DNA of 62,504 bases from Bacillus thuringiensis (GCF_014932895.1 NZ_JACYOF010000019.1:1-62504); one strand, 5' to 3'. Positions 46,719 to 56,117 are shown, numbered from the stretch's first letter. Notes: generated from the letters alone by a model not told the origin. Program-made: numbers and translations.

Positions 46719-47159
46719 ATGAAAACGTATGAATTGTATTTAATTCAAGAGGATATTGCGAAAGCTTACTTTGGTCGTGAATATTTGTTTTTTGACTTAT
46801 TTGCTCGATTTTCAGAATCTGGGTCCCTTTCGGAGAAAAAAGTGCTATATAAACAAATGATGTATATTACGATGCCATTACAAGTAATGAAAATCCACCA
46901 TAAATTAGAACAAGCTTTGAGGGTTCTTGGTAAATATGATAGAACACAGCATACGCATACGCTTTATACAGGAGCAGAATATGGCGAAATAATGGTGAAA
47001 TCACAATATATTCGCATGAATACTTCTGGAAATGTATCTATGGAAACTACTTTCTTTGAGGTGTTAAGAAAATGTGAGTTAACATTTTTAGCGATGGATT
47101 ATGAAAATACAAAGTACGGATGGTTAAATCCTCTAAAACAAGTACGGACATATGTGTAA
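46719..47159 (+). CDS. sirA: Sporulation inhibitor of replication SirA
   Basis: 146 residues, the length of B. subtilis SirA (YneE), which lies at the same place between tkt and yneF. Opening KTYELYLIQEDIAKAYFGRE and the aromatic-rich FFDLFARF region are family features. SirA is made under Spo0A control and binds domain I of DnaA to stop new rounds of replication at the start of sporulation. ATG preceded by GGGAGGCG. Confidence 0.85.
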   Translation: MKTYELYLIQEDIAKAYFGREYLFFDLFARFSESGSLSEKKVLYKQMMYITMPLQVMKIHHKLEQALRVLGKYDRTQHTHTLYTGAEYGEIMVKSQYIRMNTSGNVSMETTFFEVLRKCELTFLAMDYENTKYGWLNPLKQVRTYV

Positions 47160-47237
47160 AAAATGTCGAATACTATCTTGTCTTATTGAAATGGTTTTAG
47201 TACACTGTAAGGTAGACAACATGAAGGAGGAAAATAT

Positions 47238-47459
47238 ATGTCAATTTGGTTAGGTGTTCTAGTGGGCGTAGTAGCACTAGTAGCAGGCGTGGCGTTAGGA
47301 TTTTTCATTGCCCGCAAATACATGATGAATTACTTACAAAAAAATCCACCAATTAACGAACAAATGTTAAAAATGATGATGATGCAAATGGGACAAAAAC
47401 CTTCCCAAAAGAAAATCAATCAAATGATGAGCGCGATGAACAAGCAACAAACGAAATAA
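47238..47459 (+). CDS. yneF: UPF0154 membrane protein YneF
   Basis: 73 residues. A single N-terminal membrane helix (residues 4-26), then a conserved cytoplasmic tail [20 protein letters not shown] followed by [10 protein letters not shown]. Function unknown; widely conserved in Firmicutes. AAGGAGG precedes the ATG. Confidence 0.92.
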   Translation: MSIWLGVLVGVVALVAGVALGFFIARKYMMNYLQKNPPINEQMLKMMMMQMGQKPSQKKINQMMSAMNKQQTK

Positions 47460-47464
47460 GCGCT

Positions 47465-47491
47465 AAAGGGCACTCGGTAAGAGTGCCCTTT
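47465..47491 (+). terminator. Terminator of yneF
   Basis: AAAGGGCACTC / GAGTGCCCTTT stem, 5-nt loop, then TCCTTTT. Confidence 0.85.
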
Positions 47492-47583
47492 CCTTTTGGG
47501 TTTTTCAAGTATTTAAAACTTTTAAAAATTCTGTATTTTTGTTAAACTGAAAACATCGCTCATTTTAAGGGAGGAGGATAAAT

Positions 47584-49335
47584 ATGAAAGTATTTTTTAA
47601 TTTAGCTTGGTTTTTTAAACAAGAAAAACGAGCGTACATAATCGGAATTATTATGTTATTTGGTGTCGCGCTTCTTGAACTTGTAGCTCCCAAAGTGCTA
47701 GGGATTGTAGTAGATGAAATTAATAATGGAACATTAACGTCTGAAAAATTGTTGAAATGGGTCATTCTGTTAGTAGTTGTAGGAATTACTATGTACACAT
47801 TACGTTATTTATGGCGTATTATGATTTTTGGATCTTCTTTAAAACTAGCCCGTCAATTACGAAAGAATTTATATGAACATTTTACAAAGATGAGCCCAAC
47901 TTTCTATCAATCACGTCGTACGGGTGATTTGATGGCACATGCAACCAATGACATTCAGGCGATTCAGCAAACTGCTGGATCGGGTGTTTTAACACTTGTT
48001 GACTCATTAGCGGTTGGAGGATGTGTCCTCGTAGCGATGGGTTTTACAATTAGCTGGAAGTTGACGTTATTAAGTTTAATTCCAATGCCGATTGTAGCGA
48101 TCTCTACAAATTATTATGGAACTTTATTGCATAGAAGATTCCATAAAGCGCAACAATCGTTTTCTGAAATCAATGATAAAGTACAAGAGAGTATGAGTGG
48201 GATGAAGGTGATTCGCTCGCTTGGACAAGAGAAAGAGGATTTACAAGCGTTTCGGAAGAAATCGGAAGACGTCGTACATAAAAATATGTTAGTCGCACGT
48301 ATTGACTCGTTATTCGATCCAACGATTGCACTTATTGTCGGATTTTCATTTTTAATCGCAGTTTGTTATGGATCACTATTAGTAGTACGGGGCGAATTAA
48401 CTGTAGGTGAATTAGTAACATTTACAACATACTTAGGGACTCTTGTATGGCCAATGTTAGCCTTTGGGTGGTTGTTTAATATTATGGAGCGTGGACGCGC
48501 TTCATATGATCGTGTGGAGAAAATACTCTTACAAACTTCAGATGTAGTGAATAGGGAAAATGCTATACATACTATAGCAAGTGGTGATGTTTCATTTGCG
48601 ATTGATTCGTTTTCTTATAAGAAAAATGAACTATTAAATTTAAAAGATATTTATTTTAACTTAAGAAAAGGTGAAACGCTAGGAATTGTGGGACGTACTG
48701 GTGCAGGGAAGACGACGTTGTTAAAATGTTTAATTCGAGAGTATGACCATTTTAATGGTGAATTAAAAATTGGTGAGCAGGATATTCGAGATTTAACACT
48801 TCACGGTGTACGTTCTGCAATTTCATACGTGCCGCAAGATCATTTTTTATTTTCAGCGAGTATTGGGGAGAACATTGCGTTTGGAAAGGCTGATGCTACA
48901 TATAAAGAAATTACTCGTGCTGCTGAGATTGCTTGTATTCATAATGATATTATTCAATTTCCAGAAGGGTATGACACGGTAGTAGGTGAAAGGGGAGTTT
49001 CATTATCAGGAGGCCAAAAACAGCGAATCTCCATTGCACGTGCGTTATTAACGAATGCTGAAATTTTAATTTTAGACGATTGTTTATCCGCCGTAGATGC
49101 AAAAACAGAAGAGACTATTTTAACTGCATTGAAACGAGAAAGAGCAGAAAAAACGACGATTATTACTGCCCACCGTTTAAGTGCGATTCAGCATGCAAAT
49201 CTTATTCTTGTCATTGATGAAGGTATGATTGTGCAGCGAGGAACACATGAGCAACTAATGAAAGAAAAGGGTTGGTATAAAGAAATGTACGAAAGCCAGC
49301 AGTTAGAGGCGTTAGTAGAGAAAGGAGGCGTATGA
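47584..49335 (+). CDS. ABC exporter half-transporter, subunit with degenerate ATPase site
   Basis: 583 residues: six membrane helices (about 15-300), then an ATPase with Walker A GRTGAGKTT, signature LSGGQKQRI and Walker B ILILDDCLSAVD. The residue after the Walker B Asp is Asp, not the catalytic Glu, which is the mark of the degenerate half in heterodimeric exporters such as BmrCD and TM287/288. It pairs with the next gene, which overlaps it by 4 nt. Likely a multidrug or peptide exporter; substrate unknown. GGGAGGAGG lies upstream. Confidence 0.88.
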   Translation: MKVFFNLAWFFKQEKRAYIIGIIMLFGVALLELVAPKVLGIVVDEINNGTLTSEKLLKWVILLVVVGITMYTLRYLWRIMIFGSSLKLARQLRKNLYEHFTKMSPTFYQSRRTGDLMAHATNDIQAIQQTAGSGVLTLVDSLAVGGCVLVAMGFTISWKLTLLSLIPMPIVAISTNYYGTLLHRRFHKAQQSFSEINDKVQESMSGMKVIRSLGQEKEDLQAFRKKSEDVVHKNMLVARIDSLFDPTIALIVGFSFLIAVCYGSLLVVRGELTVGELVTFTTYLGTLVWPMLAFGWLFNIMERGRASYDRVEKILLQTSDVVNRENAIHTIASGDVSFAIDSFSYKKNELLNLKDIYFNLRKGETLGIVGRTGAGKTTLLKCLIREYDHFNGELKIGEQDIRDLTLHGVRSAISYVPQDHFLFSASIGENIAFGKADATYKEITRAAEIACIHNDIIQFPEGYDTVVGERGVSLSGGQKQRISIARALLTNAEILILDDCLSAVDAKTEETILTALKRERAEKTTIITAHRLSAIQHANLILVIDEGMIVQRGTHEQLMKEKGWYKEMYESQQLEALVEKGGV

Positions 49336-51098
49336 TGGCTGAGAAAAAGCGGAGTGATTTAAGACGATTGCTTTCTTATATGAGGCCATATAAAGGGTTA
49401 TTGGTACTAGCGTTTATATTTCTAGTTGGTGCAACTGTAACTGAAATGATGGGGCCGTTTTTAATTAAACAATTTCTTGATGAACACTTAGTACCACGCA
49501 ATTTTGAACAATCAGCACTTGTTACTCTATTTGTAGTGTATATGATTGCTCACTTATTAAAAGTATTATTTACGTATTTAGACCTATTGTACTTTCAAAA
49601 TATCGCTTTTAAGATTGTCCAAGATATGCGAGTTGAAGTGTATGAACACGTTCAAAAGTTGTCATTAAGTTTCTTTGATCGTACGCCGATCGGTACACTT
49701 GTATCTCGTATAACGAATGATACGGAAGCTATTAAAGATTTTTATGTTAGTGTATTATCAACATTTGTGAAAAATATAGTCTTTTTAGTAGGGATTTTAA
49801 TAGCGATGTTTTTATTAGATGTAAAATTAGCGCTATTTTCTCTCGTATTAATTCCGATAATGTTTGCAATTATGGTGCTATATCGCCGAAAAAGTGCCGT
49901 TTTTTATTTAGAAGTACGTAATCAACTGAGTGTTTTAAACGCAAAGTTGAACGAGTCCATTCAAGGAATGAATATTGTTCAAGTGTTCAGGCAAGAAAAG
50001 CGGATGAGAAAAGAGTTTGAAGAAGTGAATGATAAACATTATAGTGCAGGGCGACGCACGTTAAAGTTAGACGCATTACTTTTACGTCCAGCAACGGATT
50101 TAGTTCATATTGTAGCAATTGCGTTAGTGATTGGTTTATTTGGAATTGATGCTTTAAAGAGTCCTGTTGAAGTAGGGGTTTTATATGCGTTTGTTAACTA
50201 TATTCATCGCTTCTTCCAGCCTGTAAATGAGATGATGATGAAATTATCATTTTTCCAACAGGCACTTGTTTCATCATCACGTGTATTTCATTTAATGGAT
50301 GAGAAAGATTTAGCGCCAGTTCAAAAAGGGGATGGGAATCCTCAAGTAGTTGATGGAGATATTGAATTTAAAAATGTTACTTTTTCGTATGATGGAAAGC
50401 GTGATGTTTTAAAAAATGTATCTTTTCACGTGAAACAAGGGCAAACGGTTGCTTTTGTTGGGCATACTGGTAGCGGAAAAAGTACCATTATGAATTTGTT
50501 AATGCGATTTTATAATATTAGGTCAGGAAATATTGTAATAGATGGTGTGGATTTAGAGGGATTTTCAGAACGAGAAATTAGAAAGAAAATAGGGCTTGTG
50601 TTGCAAGACGCATTTTTATTTGCGGGAGATGTAAAGCAAAATATTCGTATGTACAATGAAGAAATTACAGATGAAGAAGTAAAAGAGGCTGCACAATTTG
50701 TGCAAGCCAATACGTTTATTGAAAAATTACCAGAACAGTATGAAACAGAAGTAGTGGAAAGAGGAGCAGCATTTTCTAGTGGACAGCGGCAATTAATTGC
50801 TTTTGCTAGAACGATAGCAACAAATCCGAAAGTATTAGTATTAGATGAGGCAACAGCTAATATCGATACAGAGACAGAAGAGGCTATCCAAACAGCATTA
50901 CAGCAAATGAGAAAAGGGCGGACAACGATAGCGATTGCGCACAGATTATCTACAATTCAAGATGCTGATCAAATATTCGTAATGCATGATGGAGAGATTG
51001 TGGAAAGAGGAACACATCAAGAATTACTGAGTGAACAAGGGCTGTATTATAATATGTACTTGCTACAAAACAGAGGGAGTTTGCAAAAGGCCTTGTAA
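49332..51098 (+). CDS. ABC exporter half-transporter, catalytic subunit
   Basis: 588 residues: exporter membrane domain (15-310) and ATPase with Walker A GHTGSGKST, Walker B VLVLDEATANID (catalytic Glu present) but altered signature FSSGQRQLI in place of LSGGQ. The canonical Glu here and canonical signature in the partner combine into one competent site, as in known heterodimers. Start at ATGATG overlapping the partner's stop, with GGAGG upstream. Confidence 0.88.
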   Translation: MMAEKKRSDLRRLLSYMRPYKGLLVLAFIFLVGATVTEMMGPFLIKQFLDEHLVPRNFEQSALVTLFVVYMIAHLLKVLFTYLDLLYFQNIAFKIVQDMRVEVYEHVQKLSLSFFDRTPIGTLVSRITNDTEAIKDFYVSVLSTFVKNIVFLVGILIAMFLLDVKLALFSLVLIPIMFAIMVLYRRKSAVFYLEVRNQLSVLNAKLNESIQGMNIVQVFRQEKRMRKEFEEVNDKHYSAGRRTLKLDALLLRPATDLVHIVAIALVIGLFGIDALKSPVEVGVLYAFVNYIHRFFQPVNEMMMKLSFFQQALVSSSRVFHLMDEKDLAPVQKGDGNPQVVDGDIEFKNVTFSYDGKRDVLKNVSFHVKQGQTVAFVGHTGSGKSTIMNLLMRFYNIRSGNIVIDGVDLEGFSEREIRKKIGLVLQDAFLFAGDVKQNIRMYNEEITDEEVKEAAQFVQANTFIEKLPEQYETEVVERGAAFSSGQRQLIAFARTIATNPKVLVLDEATANIDTETEEAIQTALQQMRKGRTTIAIAHRLSTIQDADQIFVMHDGEIVERGTHQELLSEQGLYYNMYLLQNRGSLQKAL

Positions 51099-51114
51099 TA
51101 TACAAGGTCTTTTT
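51085..51114 (+). terminator. Terminator of the ABC exporter operon
   Basis: AAAAGGCCTTGTA / TACAAGGTCTTTTT stem (one G-T pair), 3-nt loop, overlapping the stop. Confidence 0.85.
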
Positions 51115-51233
51115 GTACTTTGTATATAAAATATATGTACTCTTTGCTTCTATAGCATAAATGTCGTGTCCTTTTATTAAAATTGTACATATTGTATGTA
51201 TACGGAATAAAAAAATTGAATAGGAGATTTTAT

Positions 51234-52283
51234 ATGCAAAACAGATCGAATTCAAATGTTACGTTTATCGATGTGTCTCATTGGGAAGGAAATATTGATT
51301 GGAATGCAGTGAAGGCATCCGGAATTCAAGCAGCATATGCCAAAGCAACAGAAGGTGTAAATTTTATTGATCCTACTTTTGTTCAAAATGTACAAGCAGC
51401 GCGAAATGCAAATGTATTAATTGGTGCATACCATTTTGCTCATCCTGAACAAAATGACGCGGTTGCAGAGGCGAAGTATTTTGTGAGTGTATTACAAAGT
51501 AATAAAACAGACTTAATTCCTGTTTTAGATTTAGAATCACCAACAGATCCCAGTAATAGTAGTTTAACAGGTGCGACTATATCCAATTGGGCAAGAAGTT
51601 TTATAAATTATGTAAAACAGGCCACTGGAAAAGATGTAATGTTATATACAGGAGTTTGGTATATAAATGAGTTTGGAATTAACGGGTTAAGTGATATTCC
51701 ACTTTGGATTGCTAGATACTCTAGTACGCCGCCTGCTGATGTTGGTGGATGGACAGAGTGGACAGCATGGCAATACACAGATTCGGGTCAAATTTCGGGT
51801 GTAGGAGGAAATTGTGATGTATCAGCAGCTGTTTCATTAGAAGCTTTACAAGGACATGGAGCAAGTGGTGGTGGAAATGTTTCCCCACCTACTAATGCTA
51901 CTGCAGTCTACGGTGTTGCTGTAATTAATGGGGATAATGTAAATTTACGGAGTGGACCATCTTTACAATCTAGTGTAATCCGCCAGCTAAATCGAGGTGA
52001 ATCATATGAAGTTTTGAGCGAACAAAATGGATGGCTTGCTTTAGGTGGAAGTGAATGGATATATTATGATTCGAGTTATATTCAGTATAAACATTATGTG
52101 GCGACTATTACTGGAGATAATGTGAATCTACGGGATGCTCCATCATTAAGTGGGAATGTTATAAGACAGTTACATCATGGTGAGGCATATCGAGTATGGT
52201 GTAAGCAAGATGGGTGGCTCGGTTTAGGTGGAAATGAATGGATATACTATGATTCAAGTTATATTCAGTATGGTGTACAATAA
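51234..52283 (+). CDS. GH25 lysozyme with two SH3b domains, endolysin-like
   Basis: 349 residues from ATG 51234 (AGGAG upstream; the 17 extra residues of the longer frame are not signal-like). GH25 muramidase domain 10-200: FIDVSHWEGNIDW, AYHFAHPEQND and catalytic LIPVLDLESP. Two bacterial SH3 repeats follow (about 222-283 and 287-348), both with GDNVNLR, RQL and EWIYYDSSYIQY, a recent internal duplication. No signal peptide, as in phage endolysins, so release would need lysis or a holin. It cleaves the glycan strands of peptidoglycan. Confidence 0.88.
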   Translation: MQNRSNSNVTFIDVSHWEGNIDWNAVKASGIQAAYAKATEGVNFIDPTFVQNVQAARNANVLIGAYHFAHPEQNDAVAEAKYFVSVLQSNKTDLIPVLDLESPTDPSNSSLTGATISNWARSFINYVKQATGKDVMLYTGVWYINEFGINGLSDIPLWIARYSSTPPADVGGWTEWTAWQYTDSGQISGVGGNCDVSAAVSLEALQGHGASGGGNVSPPTNATAVYGVAVINGDNVNLRSGPSLQSSVIRQLNRGESYEVLSEQNGWLALGGSEWIYYDSSYIQYKHYVATITGDNVNLRDAPSLSGNVIRQLHHGEAYRVWCKQDGWLGLGGNEWIYYDSSYIQYGVQ

Positions 52284-52461
52284 AGTATGATATACGATCC
52301 TATCGTAGTAATTTAAGGTGGCATGACACTTTAAAAAGGTATTTCGGATGAGGTACCTTTTTAATAAATATATATATAATTTTTACAAAGTGTACGTCGA
52401 TAGCATAGTATAATGTAATGGCTATACTTTAAAAAAGATATAGAAACGAAGGAGAAGAAAT

Positions 52462-53496
52462 ATGGATTATGTGCTAATAGGTATAATTTTAATATTATTA
52501 GCTGCAGTGTTCGTACTGTTTTATAAAAATAAACAGTTAGAATCGGAGAGTCAGCAAGTAGAGTTTGAAAAGAAACAAGCAATTGAAACGTATGAAGGTG
52601 AAATCGCCGCTACGATTACAGAGCATAAAGAGCGACAAGAAACTTTAAAGAATATAGAACAGAAAAAATATAATGATTTACAAGTGAGCGCAGCTAGAGA
52701 GATTGAAAATATGCGTATGATGAAAAATCAATTAGCGGTACAGCATAGTAAAGAACGTAGTGAAATGCAAGATAAACATAGTAATGAAATACATATGTTT
52801 CAAAAATTAATTGCAGATTTACGAGAGTATACTAAAAATAGCGCTGAAGTGAATACGCAAGAAGCATTACATTATATGAAACAAGGCTTCGTAGAGCAAG
52901 GAATAATACTAGATAATGAATTTCATATTATGCCGAATGTTTTTATTAGAAATAACCGTGAAATAAATGATAATCGAATCCATCACCTCATCTTGTGCAA
53001 AACTGGTATTTATTTACTTGAGACGAAAGAATGGACAGGAAAATTAATTCATGGTGTAACGAAAGAAAATGCTAGTGTATATTCATTTATGATTGATGAA
53101 ATTGGTAAATATCAACAAGAAGTTGAAAAAGAAGAGACGTTTGAATGTATTACAGGTGAAGATTCATTAACGATACAAGTGAAAAATGAAGGAAATCCAG
53201 CCTATAGAGCGAGGGGATTATCACACATTTTATACAATTGTCTGAAAGAAATGCAAGTTGACATTGTAAAGGAAAGCGTAAAGCCGATTGTATATTTTTA
53301 TAATGAGAGTGGCAAAGAAGTACTGGATCTTTCTAATGGAGAAACACCTAGATTAAAAGATAGGGAGCAAATTGTAATGTTCTTCAGAAATGAAATCTTA
53401 ACAGGAAAAGTAATATATACAGAACAAGAATTAGACAAGATTCGAGAAATGATTAGCCAGATGAATTATATAGAGTATAAAGTGCAGCGAGATTAA
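52462..53496 (+). CDS. NERD-domain (nuclease-related) membrane-anchored protein
   Basis: 344 residues. One N-terminal membrane helix (residues 3-20), a long coiled coil rich in Lys, Glu and Gln (22-130), then a NERD-like domain (about 140-250) with FHIMPNVFIRN, HHLILCKTGIYLLETKEWTGKL. The ETKEW motif is like the metal/DNA-binding core of the family. Biochemical role of most NERD proteins is not known; DNA processing is inferred from fold. GAAGGAG precedes the ATG. Confidence 0.78.
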   Translation: MDYVLIGIILILLAAVFVLFYKNKQLESESQQVEFEKKQAIETYEGEIAATITEHKERQETLKNIEQKKYNDLQVSAAREIENMRMMKNQLAVQHSKERSEMQDKHSNEIHMFQKLIADLREYTKNSAEVNTQEALHYMKQGFVEQGIILDNEFHIMPNVFIRNNREINDNRIHHLILCKTGIYLLETKEWTGKLIHGVTKENASVYSFMIDEIGKYQQEVEKEETFECITGEDSLTIQVKNEGNPAYRARGLSHILYNCLKEMQVDIVKESVKPIVYFYNESGKEVLDLSNGETPRLKDREQIVMFFRNEILTGKVIYTEQELDKIREMISQMNYIEYKVQRD

Positions 53497-53508
53497 TATA
53501 GAGAGGAG

Positions 53509-53537
53509 AAGAAGTTATATATTGTATAACTTCTTTT
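53509..53537 (+). terminator. Terminator of the NERD gene
   Basis: AAGAAGTTATA / TATAACTTCTT stem, 5-nt loop, T run. Confidence 0.85.
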
Positions 53538-53669
53538 TATTTTTCAATATGTTATAGAAGGAAGATATAATTTTTGAATGGAATAAGGAATGAAAGCGGA
53601 GGTGATGCATATATATAGATGCATTGGGTTGTTTTTATCATATTGTATAAATGAAAAGGAGGTAAGACG

Positions 53670-53816
53670 GTGAAAGCGATACCGACTGATGTCCTGAGTA
53701 AAGAATTGATGGAAAGAGAAGGCGTTATATCAATTACAGTAAAGGAATTTGAAAAGATAGAAGTAGCTGGAGTAGTCGTTGCTGGTCCTGCTGTTATTTT
53801 GATTAATCAAGATTGA
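53670..53816 (+). CDS. 48-residue protein, possibly BC1881-like
   Basis: GTG start at 53670 with AAAAGGAGGT upstream. Sequence opens MKAIPTDVLSKELMEREGV and ends AGPAVILINQD. The opening and the GPA-x-ILIN end recall the small BC1881-family proteins common in B. cereus phages and chromosomes; this is from memory. No function known. It stands alone between two terminators, and could be a phage relic. Confidence 0.65.
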   Translation: MKAIPTDVLSKELMEREGVISITVKEFEKIEVAGVVVAGPAVILINQD

Positions 53817-53894
53817 GTACATATTTTCAATATAGAAAAGTGGTAAAGTATCCAAAATGTTGAATGTATATAACAATAACTAAACATTGAAATT

Positions 53895-53944
53895 AAAAGC
53901 CTTTATCTTGGATTACTAAGTAATTATTGATAAAGGGTCTTTTT
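53895..53944 (+). terminator. Terminator after the 48-residue gene
   Basis: AAAAGCCTTTATC / GATAAAGGGTCTTTT stem with a long A+T-rich loop and T run. Confidence 0.7.
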
Positions 53945-54005
53945 ATAGCTTTGGAACAAAGTTTGATTAAATTAACTTAATAAACCTTGGTAAAAAAGGT
54001 AAATT

Positions 54006-54048
54006 AAAAAAGGGTGTTTTGAAAAAAATTGTTCAAAACACCCTTTTT
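54006..54048. terminator. Bidirectional terminator, serves the GNAT gene
   Basis: AAAAAGGGTGTTTTGAA / TTCAAAACACCCTTTTT, near-perfect 17-bp stem with A and T runs on each side. It lies 100 nt past the minus-strand acetyltransferase stop. Confidence 0.88.
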
Positions 54049-54146
54049 CTATATTCAATTGAATCATCCTTTTATCTTTAGTTGGATTCTCCCTTAAATG
54101 AATGACCTTTTCTCCTTTTCTATAGTTTCGGATTAGGTCGGGATCT

Positions 54147-54650
54147 CTAAAGATTGCGTACGTCCCAAACAATCTCCCCGCGCTTGTCCCACGTACTGTG
54201 ATGCCACTCAAATCCTATTTTTTCTAGCACCCTGAAGGGCGTAACATTCCAAGCGCCTACAGTCGACCAAAGTCTGTGGCGCCCGGTAGCAATCGCAGCG
54301 TTCAGCACAACGGATGCTGCCTCAGTCGCATAGCCTTTTCCATGAACACTGCGGAACAACTCGTATGCGATCTCCGGCTCTTCAAGTGTGGAACGACCAA
54401 TAATCAAGCCACAGTATCCGATGATATCCCCTCCGTCTCGGCGGCGAATAGTAAGAAGGGAAATGCCATTTTCAACTGCCTTCTTGCGCATCTCAATAAT
54501 ATCGCTACGAAAGGAGTCAAGAGTCGGCATGTCCACACCACGTTCGCCAACTAGTTTTCTAAACCAGGCTACATCGGATTCCTCCCACATACTCAGGTCA
54601 AGTCGTTCGGATTTCAGCTTGAACGCCATAGGTTCAAAGAAAGCTGTCAT
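54147..54650 (-). CDS. GNAT-family N-acetyltransferase, RimJ/RimL type, probably acquired
   Basis: 167 residues. Acetyltransf_3 fold: opening FKLKSERLDLSMWEESD, acetyl-CoA site region RSVHGKGYATEAASVV near residue 100, and the closing NVTPFRVLEKIGFEWH. AGGAGGT lies 8 nt upstream of the ATG. Base composition is clearly different from all neighbours (roughly half G+C by eye against about one third around it) with codons such as GCG, CGC and GTC, which points to recent horizontal acquisition. Substrate (protein N terminus, antibiotic or metabolite) unknown. Confidence 0.85.
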   Translation of the reverse strand: MTAFFEPMAFKLKSERLDLSMWEESDVAWFRKLVGERGVDMPTLDSFRSDIIEMRKKAVENGISLLTIRRRDGGDIIGYCGLIIGRSTLEEPEIAYELFRSVHGKGYATEAASVVLNAAIATGRHRLWSTVGAWNVTPFRVLEKIGFEWHHSTWDKRGEIVWDVRNL

Positions 54651-55029
54651 AGTGGAAACCTCCTAGTTATGTCACTACACTTATAATAGATTCACACCTC
54701 ATCGCCACATTAGGTTAGAACCCTGGTTGATTTACGAATCTATTTTCCAACTCGCGCGAGAATTTATAGCAACAGTATACAAAAAAATAGTGTTATTTTA
54801 TGCATAAGCAATTACCCTACAAAATAGACCTTTTTATCAATCTTTATTATAAATTATCAAACATTACAATGTATTTTTTATTTGTTATTTAAGATAAAAA
54901 AAGATAGTAGGGATAATCAGCCCTTACTATCTGTACTCCTAATTTTTATATGTTTTTATCGGTTAGGTGCTTTTTATTTGTATAAAAGAGGGCGTATAGT
55001 AGATAATTGGGGTACTGGAGGGAGAGTAT
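54651..55029. other. 379-nt gap without a gene
   Basis: Upstream region of both the GNAT gene (minus) and the TauE gene (plus). A+T-rich; holds an orphan minus-strand terminator-like hairpin at 54896-54932. The plus-strand open frame 54882-55214 runs through that hairpin and is not a gene. Confidence 0.65.
54896..54932 (-). terminator. Orphan terminator-like hairpin on the minus strand
   Basis: AGATAGTA / TACTATCT stem extended by G/C pairs, followed on the minus strand by T7. No minus-strand gene lies upstream of it. Confidence 0.5.
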
Positions 55030-55785
55030 GTGGCAATTATTATAACGATGTTAATAATGGGTATTTTATTAGGATTTGTTGGGGCTGGGGGAGCTGGATT
55101 TATTATCGCGATACTCACTTTAGTATTTCATATTCCTATTCACGTTGCGCTTGCAACATCTTTAACTGCTATGGCATTTACGACGTTATCTGGAGTTATA
55201 AGTCATTATCGTGAAGGAAATGTCGTACTTATTATAGGCGGGGTTGTTGGTGGATTTGGAGCGCTTGGTTCTTATATCGGTTCAAAGTTTGGTTCGCTTA
55301 TACCAGCACATCTTCTTCATTGGTTTACAGCTGGGATGTTATTTTTATCAGCAATTTTTATGTTTATTAAATTGATTATGTCTCGAAATAAGCAACAGCC
55401 GTCCTTATGTGGACAGAAAGAACTTTCAAAAAACAACTTGATGAAATGTATATGTCTAGGATTAGTTACTGGAATTTTGGCTGGTTCATTCGGGATTGGT
55501 TCAGCCCCCTTTATACAACTTGGACTAATGGTTCTTTTAGGATTAACGATACAACAATCTGTAGGAACGACTATGCTCGTTATATTGCCGATTGCGATTG
55601 GAGGTGGGCTTGGATATAGTTCGGAAGGGTATTTAGACTATATATTGTTATTGCAAGTATTAATTGGGACGATGCTAGGGGCATATATCGGTGCGAAGTT
55701 TACAAATTATGCACCACGCATGCTTCTGAGATTTTCAATGATTATGACGCCGGTTTTAGCTGGATGTATGTTATTGGTGGAATAA
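55030..55785 (+). CDS. TauE/SafE family membrane transporter
   Basis: 251 residues, GTG start with GGAGGGAGAG just upstream. About eight membrane helices arranged as two repeats; family motifs GFVGAGGAGFIIAIL near residue 12 and SFGIGSAPFIQLG near 155. TauE/SafE proteins are thought to export sulfite, sulfoacetate or other organosulfur anions, but most are uncharacterised. No sulfur-metabolism genes are adjacent. Confidence 0.87.
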   Translation: MAIIITMLIMGILLGFVGAGGAGFIIAILTLVFHIPIHVALATSLTAMAFTTLSGVISHYREGNVVLIIGGVVGGFGALGSYIGSKFGSLIPAHLLHWFTAGMLFLSAIFMFIKLIMSRNKQQPSLCGQKELSKNNLMKCICLGLVTGILAGSFGIGSAPFIQLGLMVLLGLTIQQSVGTTMLVILPIAIGGGLGYSSEGYLDYILLLQVLIGTMLGAYIGAKFTNYAPRMLLRFSMIMTPVLAGCMLLVE

Positions 55786-56103
55786 AACTAATATAGCAAA
55801 CTATTAATATATTTTACGAATGAATTATGTAAGTAATTCATATTTCCCATATAAAAGTATTTGCTTTAATATTATGAGTGTAAAGTTCGAGTATTCGAAG
55901 TACTACTTGAATTATATCCCTATCCCTTTTCTAAAAATGCGAACAAGTTTTGCCCTATTCTATTCAATACTTAATTGCATAGAAATATATTGTTCGATGA
56001 CCATTATGGAACGTACATAATGGGAAAATCCCGATCCTTAAAGAGGATGCCCCTAATCTTCATGTGAAAATATGATCGGATAAGAAAGCTGGCCAATTGA
56101 TGG
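55786..56103. other. 318-nt gap with clustered hairpins
   Basis: The first 210 bp are A+T-rich with nothing recognisable. The last 120 bp hold stacked inverted repeats: CCATTATG / CATAATGG (56001-56023), GGGAAAATCCC (56022-56032) and CCGATC / GATCGG (about 56031-56079), then the terminator at 56083. The open frame at 55820-56020 has no ribosome binding site and is not counted. Confidence 0.6.
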
Positions 56104-56117
56104 TCAGCTTTCTTTTT
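56083..56117. terminator. Bidirectional terminator
   Basis: AAGAAAGCTGGCCA / TGGTCAGCTTTCTT stem with one G-T pair, T run beyond. Overlaps the stop of the minus-strand gene at 56104. Confidence 0.82.

Larger units (their letters stand above)
53817..54146. other. 330-nt gap holding two terminators
   Basis: The interval between the 48-residue gene and the GNAT gene contains the two terminators listed at 53895 and 54006. The open frame at 53972-54211 (minus) reads through the second terminator and the end of the GNAT gene, so it is not counted as a gene. Confidence 0.7.

Noticed and set aside
53599-53660. 18-22 codon ORF (starting MHIYRCIGLFL) after GGAGGTG, before the 48-residue gene
   Set aside because: Shine-Dalgarno too close to the ATG and no other support; at most a leader peptide.
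53972-54211. 79-codon minus-strand ORF at the end of the GNAT gene
   Set aside because: Overlaps the GNAT C terminus out of frame and reads through a terminator.
55820-56020. 66-codon plus-strand ORF after the TauE gene
   Set aside because: No ribosome binding site, random-like composition, ends inside the hairpin cluster.
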